DNA of 64,000 nucleotides from Pedobacter sp. D749 (GTDB lineage Bacteria; Bacteroidota; Bacteroidia; Sphingobacteriales; Sphingobacteriaceae), in contig NZ_CP079218.1 in the NCBI RefSeq assembly GCF_019317285.1, forward strand, positions 1,550,001-1,614,000, given 5' to 3'. The notes under the pieces are model-generated. The model was not told the origin of the DNA and did no database searches. It worked only from the letters and a program-made list of their open reading frames with translations. Below are positions 27,086 through 36,786 of the stretch, one piece after another. The number at the start of each line of letters is the position of its first letter. Position 1 is the first letter of the stretch. The position numbers and the translations under genes were made by a program.

Positions 27086-29584
27086 TTAAAATTTATAAGA
27101 TAATGTAGTCATGAACTGACGTGGAGGAATTGGATTAACACTGTAGTTCTCATGTACAAAGTAATTTAATTCATTCGTAATATTCGAAATTTTAGCCAAT
27201 AATGAAAGCTTTTTCCAGCTATAACCAGCAGATAAATCGAATGTGGTAAACGCACTTAAAGGAATTAACCTGCTATAAGTTTGCGCCTTAGTGTCATTGT
27301 AACCTCCATTACGCGAACCTGTATAATAAGCAGATGCCCCAAGCTTTAAGCCTTTAACAGTTCCTTCCTGGAAAGTATAAAATAAAGTTCCGTTTGCAGT
27401 GTTCTTGGTAGAACCTACCAATCTTTGCCCTTCTATCACACCACCAAGTGTTATCGTTCTGGTTGCTGCCGGGTTCTGGGCAGTAGGAGCAGGCACAGTA
27501 TATACTGTTTTATCACGGGTTTCGGTGTAACGGATGAAATTGTAACTATAACCTGCAATAAAATTCAGGCCTGTTACAATTGTTCCTGTAATGTCAAGTT
27601 CTAAACCATCACTTAATGATTTCCCATTAAGTTCTTTAATATTTGCATCACCATTTGGAGCACCTTGAGCGTTTAACAGTGCTTGCTGTGCAAATTTATC
27701 GTTGGCAATTCTATACCATGTTAAGTTAACTGATAATCTGCCCTTAAATAAATCGTTTTTAACACCAGCTTCATACTGTTGCAATGTAGATGGATCCAGT
27801 GGTGCTAAATTGATGTCCGTTCCGGTATTTTGAACAAAATTGCTCGAATAGCTTGCATAAACTGAAGTGGTTTTTAATGGCTGATAGATTAAACCAAATT
27901 TAGGCGTAAAAGCACTTTCAACTTTCGATTTATCCAAACTGTTTACACTCAAAGTCTGTACTCCTGTTGCCAAATTGGTACTCACCGTTCTTGGAGTTTT
28001 CTGGAAAGTATAACGCACCCCTGCAAGCACTTTAAATTTGTCTGTAACAGTAATCAAATCCTGAACAAAAGTACCCATACGATATAACGGTGCAAAAGTT
28101 TCCGAAACAACATTTACGTTTGGCTCAATACCTGAGCCGAAATAAGTTGATGGATCAAGTAAGTTTACATTGCCATAATTAAACGTTGTTAGGTTATTAT
28201 TGAAGGTAAAACCTCCGCTTGTAGTGCGCGATTGATCAGCATCTGCACCCACCAATAAAGTGTGGCTGATGCTTCCAGTTTTGAAATAACCGTTTAAATT
28301 AATCTGCTCATTATAGGTAAACTCTTTTGTTTTGGAACGGGTAACATTACGCGCTGCAAAACCATAAGGAAGCGGATTGGCTGCTTTTGTATCAGCAAAA
28401 GGACGTTCTGCACTGAAATAATTACGGTTGTAAGATTGCAGGTTGGCCAATATATTCAACTTCCAGTTATCATTGAATTTATGGTTGATGTTTAGTTGTG
28501 AAGTAACCGTGTTGGTTTTGTTATAAGCCCAGGGTGCATTTACAAAAGCCTTACGGCCTATATCTGCAATCTGGTTTTCAACCGTGCCTACACCAAAATC
28601 TGGTGTCATATTGCTTTTTAAGTAATCACCTTGCAATAAAATATCTGTTTTCTCATTAATTTTATAAAGCAGGGATGGATTGATGTAAACTCTGTTAGAA
28701 TTTACGCTGTTCCTAAAACTGGCCGCATCTTCATAAGTACCGATTAATCGGAAAGCTAAATTTTTGGTAATAGGCCCATAAATATCACCTGTTGGTTTGT
28801 ATAAGCCATAACTGCCTGCACGCATGGAAACTTCACCACCATATTCGAATTTAGGTTTTTTGGTTACCATATTCACTACAGCACCACCACTTACGCCACC
28901 GTAAAGTAAGGCTGCACTTCCTTTTAAAACTTCAACCGATTCTAAAGTGCTGGTTTCTGGCATACCGCCACTGGTAGCACGCGATCCATTTTTAAAAACA
29001 TTGTTGGCGCCTAAGCTATAACCACGGGCAAAAAAAGTTTCACCACTCACCGATCCGCGGTTCTCTCCAAAAGCAACACCGTTTACATTTTTCAATACAT
29101 CACTTAAACGATTAGCTTGTATGTCGGTAATTACTTGATTTCCAATAATCTGTACCGCCTGAGGAAGATCCATTGGCGCGATAGCAATTTTACCTAAGTT
29201 AACTGGCTTTCTATTTGGCGTTTTATATCCGTTAATAGCTACTTCATCCAATTGTGAAGAAGATTCTGCGAGGGCGAAATCTGCATTTGCAGTTTGACCG
29301 GCAATAACGGTAACCGATTTTTCCTGAGCAGAAACACCAATAGCAGACGTTTTAATCGTATAAGTGCCGGGTGTTATATTTTTGAAGGTGAAATTACCTT
29401 TTTCATCAGTTTGTGTAGTTTTGCCTGTGTTTTTTAATCCAACATTCACATAAGCAGCCGGATTGCCATCGCTTGTTTTTATCGATCCAGAAACAGAGCC
29501 ATTTTTGTTTTGTGCCATTGTATTCCCTGCTAAAAACAGAAAAAGCACTATAAAATTTAAAAGAAGAGTAAATTTTTTATTCAT
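27086..29584 (-). CDS. TonB-dependent siderophore-type receptor
   Basis: This 832-residue protein starts at the ATG at 29584 (a TTG ten codons upstream was rejected). The signal peptide is cut after NTMA24. A carboxypeptidase-regulatory-like domain follows (residues ~30-110, GSVSGSIKTSDG...), then a plug with IIGNQVITDIQANRLSDVLK and the ferrichrome-receptor phrase ARGYSLGANNVFKNG. A 22-strand barrel ends TTLSYKF with terminal Phe. Likely substrate is a ferric siderophore taken up with TonB energy. It is monocistronic and faces away from the DUF3095 gene. A 17-bp interrupted palindrome upstream could be an iron-regulator site. Confidence 0.93.
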   Translation of the reverse strand: MNKKFTLLLNFIVLFLFLAGNTMAQNKNGSVSGSIKTSDGNPAAYVNVGLKNTGKTTQTDEKGNFTFKNITPGTYTIKTSAIGVSAQEKSVTVIAGQTANADFALAESSSQLDEVAINGYKTPNRKPVNLGKIAIAPMDLPQAVQIIGNQVITDIQANRLSDVLKNVNGVAFGENRGSVSGETFFARGYSLGANNVFKNGSRATSGGMPETSTLESVEVLKGSAALLYGGVSGGAVVNMVTKKPKFEYGGEVSMRAGSYGLYKPTGDIYGPITKNLAFRLIGTYEDAASFRNSVNSNRVYINPSLLYKINEKTDILLQGDYLKSNMTPDFGVGTVENQIADIGRKAFVNAPWAYNKTNTVTSQLNINHKFNDNWKLNILANLQSYNRNYFSAERPFADTKAANPLPYGFAARNVTRSKTKEFTYNEQINLNGYFKTGSISHTLLVGADADQSRTTSGGFTFNNNLTTFNYGNVNLLDPSTYFGSGIEPNVNVVSETFAPLYRMGTFVQDLITVTDKFKVLAGVRYTFQKTPRTVSTNLATGVQTLSVNSLDKSKVESAFTPKFGLIYQPLKTTSVYASYSSNFVQNTGTDINLAPLDPSTLQQYEAGVKNDLFKGRLSVNLTWYRIANDKFAQQALLNAQGAPNGDANIKELNGKSLSDGLELDITGTIVTGLNFIAGYSYNFIRYTETRDKTVYTVPAPTAQNPAATRTITLGGVIEGQRLVGSTKNTANGTLFYTFQEGTVKGLKLGASAYYTGSRNGGYNDTKAQTYSRLIPLSAFTTFDLSAGYSWKKLSLLAKISNITNELNYFVHENYSVNPIPPRQFMTTLSYKF

Positions 29585-29649
29585 TTTATTTAGATTAATT
29601 CTTAGTGGCCGCAAAGGAACCGTTTTTGAAGCGGATTAGCAAATTATTT

Positions 29650-29666
29650 TTATTTGTTCTAAATAA
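29650..29666. promoter_or_regulatory. Interrupted palindrome upstream of the receptor gene
   Basis: TTATTT and AAATAA are inverted around five bases, 66 bases before the receptor ATG and about 75 before the divergent DUF3095 gene. The spacing and A/T character allow a Fur-like site, but the match is generic. Confidence 0.3.
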
Positions 29667-29740
29667 GGTTAGTTTTTAGTCGGGGGTTTAGAAAAACTTA
29701 AGCTTTTGTTATGCGTATATTAGGTGTATTAATTCGAATT

Positions 29741-30910
29741 ATGCCAGATAGCGAAGATCATTTCTATTCCAATTTGCCCATTCATAAAATGCCATTACAT
29801 CAGTTATTGATTAAAGATCAATTATTTGAAAATGTAATTGCAAGCTGGTGCGTAATTATTACCGATATCAAGCGTTCAACAGCTGCTGTAAATTCGGGGC
29901 TGCACGAGAATGTTAACCTTATTGCTACGGGAAGTATTGTTGCCGTGCTCAATATTGCGTTTAAAGCTAATATTTCGGTTCCATTCTTTTTTGGTGGCGA
30001 TGGGGCCACTTTTATTGTTCCGCCAGGTATTGTAGATGATGTGATGAAATCACTGTTAAAATACAAAGAGAACACTTTACTGAATTTTAACCTCGATTTA
30101 AGGGCTGGGATTATACCCGTTGCAGAAATTTATAAAAAAGGTCATACCCTTAAGATTTGTAGATTTAGCAGCGCTGAAACATTTTCTATACCCATTGTTT
30201 TGGGCGATGGCCTGGCTTATGCCGAACAAATTATAAAGGGAGAAAATTACCTGCTGGCTGATCATCATACCTTAAGCGATGAAATTGATTTAAGTGGGAT
30301 GCAATGTCGCTGGGATAAGATTGAACCACCTGAAAACAGTGAGGAGGTGGTTACATTAGTCGTGATCGCATCAGAAATAGCGCAACAGGCAGCCGTGTTC
30401 AGCAAAGTAATCCTTCACCTTGATCAAATTTATGGAAGTCCGGAAAAGCGTCAGCCCATTTCTGTTCCTAAATTAATTTTCAGAACAAGCTTTAATAGTT
30501 TGGGTAAGGAGATGAAGCACCGCCTGGGAAAGATTAAATTCCTTGAACTCATCAAATCATGGTTCATCAACGTTTACGGATATATTTATTTCCGGACAGA
30601 CAGTGGTAAAAAATACCTGAAGCAACTTGTCGAAATGTCGGATACACTCGTGGTAGATGGCAGGATAAATACGGTAATTACCGGTACGGCAAAGCAACGT
30701 TTGGCTTTAGAGCAAGCCCTTAACCAGCTTGAAAAAAACAATGAAATTTTGTATGCTTTTTATGTAAGTGGCGAATCGGTGATGTCTTGTTATGTAAGGG
30801 ACCTGGAAGATGACCATATTCATTTTGTTGATGGAGCAGATGGAGGATATACCCAGGCCGCAGGAATCCTTAAACAGAAAATACGCGATAAATTTAACGT
30901 TTTGCGATAA
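29741..30910 (+). CDS. DUF3095 family protein (class III cyclase-like N-terminus)
   Basis: The start is set at the ATG at 29741 (MPDSEDHFYSNLP), although an in-frame ATG lies ten codons earlier. The protein has 389 residues. The N-terminal half has WCVIITDIKRSTAAVNSG near residues 38-55 and PFFFGGDGATFIVP further on, which resembles the metal-binding TDI.gST and GD segments of class III nucleotide cyclases, as in DUF3095 proteins. Whether it makes a cyclic nucleotide is not established. The C-terminal half is unlike cyclases and ends DGADGGYTQAAGILKQK. It is followed at about 100 bases by a histidine kinase. Confidence 0.8.
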   Translation: MPDSEDHFYSNLPIHKMPLHQLLIKDQLFENVIASWCVIITDIKRSTAAVNSGLHENVNLIATGSIVAVLNIAFKANISVPFFFGGDGATFIVPPGIVDDVMKSLLKYKENTLLNFNLDLRAGIIPVAEIYKKGHTLKICRFSSAETFSIPIVLGDGLAYAEQIIKGENYLLADHHTLSDEIDLSGMQCRWDKIEPPENSEEVVTLVVIASEIAQQAAVFSKVILHLDQIYGSPEKRQPISVPKLIFRTSFNSLGKEMKHRLGKIKFLELIKSWFINVYGYIYFRTDSGKKYLKQLVEMSDTLVVDGRINTVITGTAKQRLALEQALNQLEKNNEILYAFYVSGESVMSCYVRDLEDDHIHFVDGADGGYTQAAGILKQKIRDKFNVLR

Positions 30911-31012
30911 AAGTCAACAATTTAACAGACTAACCAAACATTTGTGAAGGCTGACTTGTATGATACTTAGTTCAATTTGATTCATCAAAATATCAGCATA
31001 GTCTACCCATAT

Positions 31013-32158
31013 ATGAAAAGTTATTCAAAGGTTTTAAGTAATGATCAACTTTTAGAGGTTCTTTTCTTATCAAAAGATGCAACAGCTATATACACTTCAG
31101 AACAAATCGTAATTGAAATGGCTAACGACGCCATGATTTCCTTTTGGGGTAAAGACCGCTCTGTTATTGGCAAACCACTGGAAGATGCAGTGCCTGAGTT
31201 AAAGGGACAGCCTTTTATAAATATGCTGAAAAATGTGCTGCTTACAGGAATTACGGATAATGGTGATGCTATTCCTGCCGAAACAATGAGGGATGGTAAG
31301 TTACAAACTGCTTATTATACCTACGAATATCGGGCTATTAAGGATGAGTCCGGAATACCTTATTGTATTATCCATACTGCTAGCGATGTTACTGATATGA
31401 TAAAGGCAAAAAAGGCAATCAAGGAGACAGAACTGCAACGTGAAGCACTAGATCAGGAACAGATTTTAATCAGTATAAAGGAAGACCAGCAAAAGAATGA
31501 TTTTATCAGTATGGTAAGCCATGAATTGAAAACGCCATTAACTTCTATCAGTGCTTACGTACAGTTAATGCAGAGTCGAAGTTTACCAGATACTTTTGTC
31601 GCAAATACGTTGGCTAAGGTGCAAAAGCAGATCCGCAAAATGAGCACATTAATCAGTTCTTTTTTAAATGTATCGCGTTTAGAATCAGGAGAAATTCAAT
31701 TGAACCTATCTCATTTTGATCTCAATAAACTGATTCATGACCTTGTTGAAGATTTAAGATTAATATATCCCACTAACCAGATTGATTTTGAAGGGGGAGA
31801 TGCTAAATTAATTTACGCAGATAAAGATAAAATTGGCTCTGTAATTTCAAATTTGATCAGCAACGCTGTAAAATATTCAGATCAGAGCAGTACTGTTTTG
31901 ATTCAATCGGCAAGCAAAGAGAGTAAAATAAATGTTTCTGTAACCGATCACGGCATTGGCATCCAGGCTCATGATCTGGAAAAACTTTTTGACCGGTATT
32001 ACCGTGTAGAAAGCCAAGAAACTAAAACCATTTCGGGTTTCGGGATAGGTTTATACCTCAGCGCAGAGATTATTAACCGTCATAACGGTAAAATATGGGT
32101 AGAAAGTAAGTACGGCGAAGGTTCTACCTTCCATTTTGAGATTCCACTTGTTTCTTAG
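31013..32158 (+). CDS. PAS-domain sensor histidine kinase
   Basis: This 381-residue protein has an N-terminal PAS domain (~10-125, IVIEMANDAMISFWGKDRS), no membrane segments, a short coiled linker, a HisKA domain with phospho-acceptor His170 (FISMVSHELKTPL), and a HATPase_c domain with N-box (NLISNAVKYS), G1 (DHGIGI) and G2 (GFGIGLYLS). It is a soluble kinase that senses an internal cue. No response regulator is encoded next to it, so its partner is elsewhere. The ATG at 31013 was chosen over an upstream TTG. Confidence 0.93.
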   Translation: MKSYSKVLSNDQLLEVLFLSKDATAIYTSEQIVIEMANDAMISFWGKDRSVIGKPLEDAVPELKGQPFINMLKNVLLTGITDNGDAIPAETMRDGKLQTAYYTYEYRAIKDESGIPYCIIHTASDVTDMIKAKKAIKETELQREALDQEQILISIKEDQQKNDFISMVSHELKTPLTSISAYVQLMQSRSLPDTFVANTLAKVQKQIRKMSTLISSFLNVSRLESGEIQLNLSHFDLNKLIHDLVEDLRLIYPTNQIDFEGGDAKLIYADKDKIGSVISNLISNAVKYSDQSSTVLIQSASKESKINVSVTDHGIGIQAHDLEKLFDRYYRVESQETKTISGFGIGLYLSAEIINRHNGKIWVESKYGEGSTFHFEIPLVS

Positions 32159-32211
32159 CTGAAATATTCAAATAAAAAACACAATCTTAAATGCTCATTT
32201 GTTACTGTTAA

Positions 32212-33585
32212 ATGAGCATTTCATCTGTAAACCCTGTAAACGGGGCAATCATAAAAACCTATCGGGAAGATACTGAGGAGTTAATCGATCAGAAAATTGA
32301 TCAGGTACATCAAGCATGGTTAAGTTATAAGGAAACCGATTTTCAAAGCCGCTCGAAGCTACTCCTGCAGGTTTCGAAACTTTTAATCGAACGTAAAGAT
32401 CAGCTGGCCGAACTTATGGCGTTAGAAATGGGGAAACCCCTAAAAGCTGGCGTAGCAGAAGTTGTCAAATGTGCTTCTGTTTGTGAATACTATGCAAAAA
32501 ACGGTGCTGAATTTTTAGCTGATCAAATCATAAAAACCAGTGCAACCAAAAGTTATGTGAGTTTCCAGCCTATTGGTGTGGTATTGGCCATTATGCCCTG
32601 GAATTTCCCTTTCTGGCAAGTGTTTCGCTTTTTGGCGCCAACTTTAATGGCTGGTAACTGCGGCGTTTTAAAACATTCATCGGGTGTTACAGGCTGTGCC
32701 ATAGAAATAGAAAAAGTAATTGTCGGTGCTGGCTTTCCTGACAATGTTTTTAAAACACTGATTTGCAGTAGTAAATCTATTTCAAAAGTAATTGAATACC
32801 CTTATATCAAAGCCGTAACCCTTACAGGAAGCACCGAAGCCGGTAAGAAAGTAGCCGAACAAGCAGGAAAATTAATTAAAAAAACAGTTTTGGAACTCGG
32901 TGGGAGCGATCCTTATGTAATTTTGGAAGATGCCGATTTAGAAAAGGCTGCCAAAATATGTGCGGAAGCCAGGCTAATCAATAACGGACAAAGCTGTATT
33001 GCTGCAAAACGCTTCATTGTGGTTAAAACAGTTGAAACGCAATTTACCCAACTTTTCAAAACAGAAATGGAAAGTAAAAAAACAGGAGATCCCTTGCAGA
33101 ACGATACTGATTTAGGACCAATGGCGAGGGCTGACCTTCGCGATGAATTGCATCAGCAGGTTTTAAAGAGTATCGAACAGGGTGCAAAATGTATTCTGGG
33201 TGGAGAAATCCCCAGGATGGAAGGTGATCATGCTTATTACCAACCCACCATATTAACCGATGTAAAAAAGGGCGTATTGGCTTATGATGAAGAAATATTC
33301 GGTCCTGTAGCTGCAATTATCTCCGCAGAAGATACTGAAGATGCCATCCGCATTGCCAATGATACCAATTTTGGATTGGGCGCAGCAGTTTTTACCGAAA
33401 ATGCAGCAATAGCAGAAGACATTGCGCGAAATAAACTTGCAGCAGGCTCTTGTTTTGTAAATGAAGGTGTTAAATCAGATCCAGCATTGCCTTTTGGAGG
33501 CATCAATGAATCTGGCTACGGCCGTGAATTAAGTATGTTCGGTATTCATGAGTTTGTGAATATCAAAACCGTGTACATCAAATAA
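32212..33585 (+). CDS. NAD(P)-dependent aldehyde dehydrogenase, succinate-semialdehyde type
   Basis: This 457-residue ALDH has catalytic Glu228 (LELGGSDPYV) and nucleophile Cys262 (NNGQSCIAAKR), with the cofactor segment PWNFPFWQVFRFLAPTLMAGN. It is short at the N-terminus in the way of the GabD/YneI group that oxidises succinate semialdehyde to succinate. A zinc-free MDR gene follows at 11 bases, implying one transcript. Substrate is inferred from family likeness only. Confidence 0.88.
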   Translation: MSISSVNPVNGAIIKTYREDTEELIDQKIDQVHQAWLSYKETDFQSRSKLLLQVSKLLIERKDQLAELMALEMGKPLKAGVAEVVKCASVCEYYAKNGAEFLADQIIKTSATKSYVSFQPIGVVLAIMPWNFPFWQVFRFLAPTLMAGNCGVLKHSSGVTGCAIEIEKVIVGAGFPDNVFKTLICSSKSISKVIEYPYIKAVTLTGSTEAGKKVAEQAGKLIKKTVLELGGSDPYVILEDADLEKAAKICAEARLINNGQSCIAAKRFIVVKTVETQFTQLFKTEMESKKTGDPLQNDTDLGPMARADLRDELHQQVLKSIEQGAKCILGGEIPRMEGDHAYYQPTILTDVKKGVLAYDEEIFGPVAAIISAEDTEDAIRIANDTNFGLGAAVFTENAAIAEDIARNKLAAGSCFVNEGVKSDPALPFGGINESGYGRELSMFGIHEFVNIKTVYIK

Positions 33586-33596
33586 TAATATCCGAT

Positions 33597-34526
33597 ATGA
33601 AAGCAGTTAGAATCCATGAGTTTGGCGGACCAGAAGTTTTATCTATAGATGAAATTCCGGTTCCCCAGCCAGCACCAGATGAAGTATTAATTAAAGTGCA
33701 TGCAACCAGCGTAAATCCGGTGGATTGGAAAATTAGAGAAGGACAAAGGAAAGTGAAATTTCCAGGAAAACTACCTTTAACCCTCGGTTGGGATGTTTCC
33801 GGAACAATTGAAGCATTAGGCGAAAAAGTGAGTGCTTTTAGAAAGGGAGATGAAGTGTATGGCAGGCCGGATCCAACTAAAAACGGTGCTTATGCTGAAT
33901 ACATTGTGGTAAAAGCCAACATTATCAGCATTAAACCCACTAGCATTGGGCATACCGAAGCTGCTGCAGTACCATTGGCAGGTTTAACGGCATGGCAAGC
34001 CTTATTCGATCATGGTTTGTTAAAAGCCGGACAAAAAGTACTGATTCATGCTGCAGCCGGTGGGGTAGGAACCTATGCCGTACAATTTGCAAAATGGAAA
34101 GGAGCCTACGTGATCGGTACCGCATCAAGCGCTAATATCGATTTTTTGAAACGTTTAGGTGCCGATGAGGTAATCGATTATAAAATGGAAGATTTTGAGA
34201 CTGCTTTAAGTGATGTTGATCTGGTTTTAGATACCATTGGCGGAGAAACGCAACTCAAATCGTTAACTATACTAAAAGCAGGTGGAAGGGTAATCACCAC
34301 CTTAATGCCAGAGTTTGTGGCAGAAGCAAAGGCGAAAAACGTTCATCTTACCGGTTTTATGGCGCAATCAATTCCTGATCAACTGACTGAAATTGCTACT
34401 TTGATCGATTCAGGTAAAGTTAAACCTGTTATAGAAAAAGTTTTGCCTTTTACCAGCGCCAGGCAAGCTCAAACCGAAAGTGAGCAGGGACATACGAGAG
34501 GAAAGATTGTATTGCAGGTAATTTAG
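33597..34526 (+). CDS. NADP-dependent quinone-oxidoreductase-like MDR protein
   Basis: This 309-residue medium-chain reductase has the GroES-like start (VRIHEFGGPEVLSIDEIPVPQP) and a Rossmann domain with VLIHAAAGGVGTYAVQFAKWKG. It lacks the catalytic and structural zinc-binding cysteines of alcohol dehydrogenases. Members reduce quinones or enones with NADPH. It follows the aldehyde dehydrogenase at 11 bases and ends before a long hairpin. Confidence 0.92.
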   Translation: MKAVRIHEFGGPEVLSIDEIPVPQPAPDEVLIKVHATSVNPVDWKIREGQRKVKFPGKLPLTLGWDVSGTIEALGEKVSAFRKGDEVYGRPDPTKNGAYAEYIVVKANIISIKPTSIGHTEAAAVPLAGLTAWQALFDHGLLKAGQKVLIHAAAGGVGTYAVQFAKWKGAYVIGTASSANIDFLKRLGADEVIDYKMEDFETALSDVDLVLDTIGGETQLKSLTILKAGGRVITTLMPEFVAEAKAKNVHLTGFMAQSIPDQLTEIATLIDSGKVKPVIEKVLPFTSARQAQTESEQGHTRGKIVLQVI

Positions 34527-34571
34527 TAGAGAAGTCCGAAGTCGGATGTCCGAAGAAATAATAATTCATAT

Positions 34572-34611
34572 TATTATCGTCCTCCTGAATAAATTCAGAA
34601 GGGCGATAATA
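34572..34611. terminator. Long hairpin between convergent genes
   Basis: Two 19-base arms (TATTATCGTCCT... and ...GGGCGATAATA) pair with two mismatches around a two-base loop. It lies between the MDR gene and the convergent CDF gene. No strong T-run follows, so it may be a bidirectional terminator or a mobile palindromic element. Confidence 0.6.
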
Positions 34612-34665
34612 TTCAAACTTTAAATCTTAATGATCTTAACAGCTTAATGGTCAAAAAAACAAGTA

Positions 34666-35607
34666 TTACTCCAAATAAATATCCTTACTAAAATCATTCT
34701 CCGTTACGTCGGCAGACTGTGGTTGAATAATGACAAACTTGATCACGTTATACTCTGATTTTATTTTATCCCTCAACCTGTCTATTGCATTGGTTAAATC
34801 GGTAGTGTTTAATTCTGCTTTAAACGTAAGAATGAGCACAAGCAGTACTTCCTTTGGCGATTGATATTGGGATAAAATGCTTGTTACCATAATCACATCC
34901 TGATCATTTTCTGCCAGTTCTTTTATCTTCTGCTGCGTTTCAGGTGTTAAGCCTTCGCCCATTAATAAACTTCGGCTTTCCCTGGCCAGTATAAAAGATA
35001 CGAAAATTAAGAGTGTACCCACCAAAACAGAAGCCAGTCCATCTAAAAATGGAAGGTTTAAGTTGTGGCTTAATACCATAAATATAAAAACAATCAATAA
35101 TCCTAAAACGGCAGCTCCATCCTCAAATAACACTAAAAAGCCTGAGGGATCTTTACTTTTAATAATGGCTTTCCACCAGGGTAAACCTTTACGTGTTTTG
35201 TTAAATTCCTTCATCGCAATGATCAAAGAGGCACCCTCAAATAAGAAAGATAACCCCAATACTACATAATTCCAGGTAGGATTGCCCAAAACTTCAGGAT
35301 GACGGATATGCGCAATCCCTTGCGAAATAGAGACCACACCACCTAAACCAAAAATCATGATGGATACAATAAACGACCAGAAATACAGCTCTTTACCATA
35401 ACCAAATGGGCGGGATTTGTCAGGCGGTTTTACGCTTCTTTTTAAGCCATAGAGCAATAAAAGTTGATTGCTGGTGTCAACCGTAGAGTGAATGCCTTCG
35501 GCAATCATCGATGAGCTGTTGGTAAATGCCCCCGCAATGAATTTAGTTACTGCAATTAATAAATTGGCCGCTAATGCGCTGTAAATAGAATTGTTGGCTC
35601 TTGCCAT
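34666..35607 (-). CDS. Cation diffusion facilitator, SLC30A9-like
   Basis: This 313-residue inner-membrane metal exporter has six helices. Helix 2 carries AEGIHSTVDTSNQ, with the His-x3-Asp metal site. Helix 5 has the Glu-Asp pair in DPSGFLVLFEDGAAVLGLL, a variant typical of the ZnT9-like branch. The long loop between helices 2 and 3 holds KSRPFGYGKELYFW. A cytoplasmic ferredoxin-like C-terminal domain follows. The metal is probably Zn2+ or Mn2+. Confidence 0.92.
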   Translation of the reverse strand: MARANNSIYSALAANLLIAVTKFIAGAFTNSSSMIAEGIHSTVDTSNQLLLLYGLKRSVKPPDKSRPFGYGKELYFWSFIVSIMIFGLGGVVSISQGIAHIRHPEVLGNPTWNYVVLGLSFLFEGASLIIAMKEFNKTRKGLPWWKAIIKSKDPSGFLVLFEDGAAVLGLLIVFIFMVLSHNLNLPFLDGLASVLVGTLLIFVSFILARESRSLLMGEGLTPETQQKIKELAENDQDVIMVTSILSQYQSPKEVLLVLILTFKAELNTTDLTNAIDRLRDKIKSEYNVIKFVIIQPQSADVTENDFSKDIYLE

Positions 35608-35683
35608 AGATTAAGAAATGTAAAGGATTTATTTCTTAAACGGTTTTAAATTGATTTGGTTTTGAAAAGTATGAGCAGATAGG

Positions 35684-35776
35684 GTCATCATTTCGACTGC
35701 AGTGGAGAAATCTTTTAACAATGTTCAAAGATCTCTCCATTTCGCTATGCTCCATCCGATAGTTATCGGATCGGGA
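35684..35776. repeat. Dispersed palindromic repeat
   Basis: It starts GTCATCATTTCGACTGCAGTG, cut here to 20 as GTCATCATTTCGACTGCAGT, and ends in the inverted GATCGGGATGAC. It has the same build as the copies at 18771-18869 and 18949-19032 (GAGAAATCTTT, then CTCTCCATTTCGCT, then ATCGGATCG). Confidence 0.75.
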
Positions 35777-35796
35777 TGACGGCTATTTTGGGTTTT

Positions 35797-36786
35797 TTAA
35801 CCTAAAATCTCATCAATCAATTTAATTTCAGTTTCACTAAATTCAATGTTATCTAATGCTTTAATTGAATCGGTAATCTGCTCTGGTTTACTGGCGCCAA
35901 TCAGAACAGTAGTTACCCTTTTGTCTTTCAGGATCCAGGATAAAGCCATGTGCGCTAATTTTTGTCCACGCGATTTCGCAACATCATTAAGTTTGGTAAT
36001 TACAGCTAATTTCTCCGGTGTAATATTACTTTCTTTCAGGAAAACACCACTTGTAGCAACTCTCGAATCGGAAGGAATGCCATGTAAATATTTATCGGTA
36101 AGTAAACCCTGAGCCAATGGCGAAAACGGAATACAACCCACACCATTTTGTGTTAAAACATCAAGTAAATCATTTTCTATCCAACGTTCAAACATGGAAT
36201 ATTTCGGCTGGTGAATTAAACACGGAGTACCGTTATCTCTTAAAATTTTAATTGCTTTTGCAGCTTCTTCTACCTGATAATTTGAAATACCCACATACAA
36301 AGCTTTGCCTTGTTGAACTAAAAGACTTAAAGCGCCCATAGTTTCTTCCAAAGGAGTTTCAGGATCCGGCCGATGGTGGTAAAAAATATCAACGTAATCC
36401 AGTTTCATGCGTTTTAAGCTTTGGTCTAAACTAGAAACCAGGTATTTTTTCGACCCCCAGTCACCATAAGGACCATCCCACATGGTATATCCCGCTTTGC
36501 TCGAAATAATCATTTCGTCACGGTAACCCTTAAAATTTTCATAAAGGATTTTTCCGAAAACCTCTTCAGCCGAACCAGGAGGCGGACCATAATTATTGGC
36601 TAAATCGAAGTGGGTAATTCCATGGTTAAAAGCAGTGGAGATGAGATTTTTGCTGTTTTCAAAAACGTTTACATGTCCGAAATTATGCCATAAACCCAAT
36701 GATATTGCGGGCAATTTTAAGCCGCTGTTTCCACAACGGCGATATAGCATTTTGTCGTAACGATCTCTTAAAATGATTTGGTTCAT
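35797..36786 (-). CDS. Aldo/keto reductase, L-glyceraldehyde-3-phosphate reductase type
   Basis: This 329-residue AKR has Asp and Tyr in FDLANNYGPPPGSAEE, Lys in IISSKAGYTMWDGPYGDWGS (a loop typical of the YghZ/Kv-beta-like branch) and His in DIFYHHRPDPETPLEETM. The C-terminal ALSWILKDKRVTTVLIGAS binds NADP. YghZ-like enzymes reduce toxic L-glyceraldehyde 3-phosphate and methylglyoxal. It is not related closely to the AKR at 17790. It appears to be monocistronic. Confidence 0.9.
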   Translation of the reverse strand: MNQIILRDRYDKMLYRRCGNSGLKLPAISLGLWHNFGHVNVFENSKNLISTAFNHGITHFDLANNYGPPPGSAEEVFGKILYENFKGYRDEMIISSKAGYTMWDGPYGDWGSKKYLVSSLDQSLKRMKLDYVDIFYHHRPDPETPLEETMGALSLLVQQGKALYVGISNYQVEEAAKAIKILRDNGTPCLIHQPKYSMFERWIENDLLDVLTQNGVGCIPFSPLAQGLLTDKYLHGIPSDSRVATSGVFLKESNITPEKLAVITKLNDVAKSRGQKLAHMALSWILKDKRVTTVLIGASKPEQITDSIKALDNIEFSETEIKLIDEILG

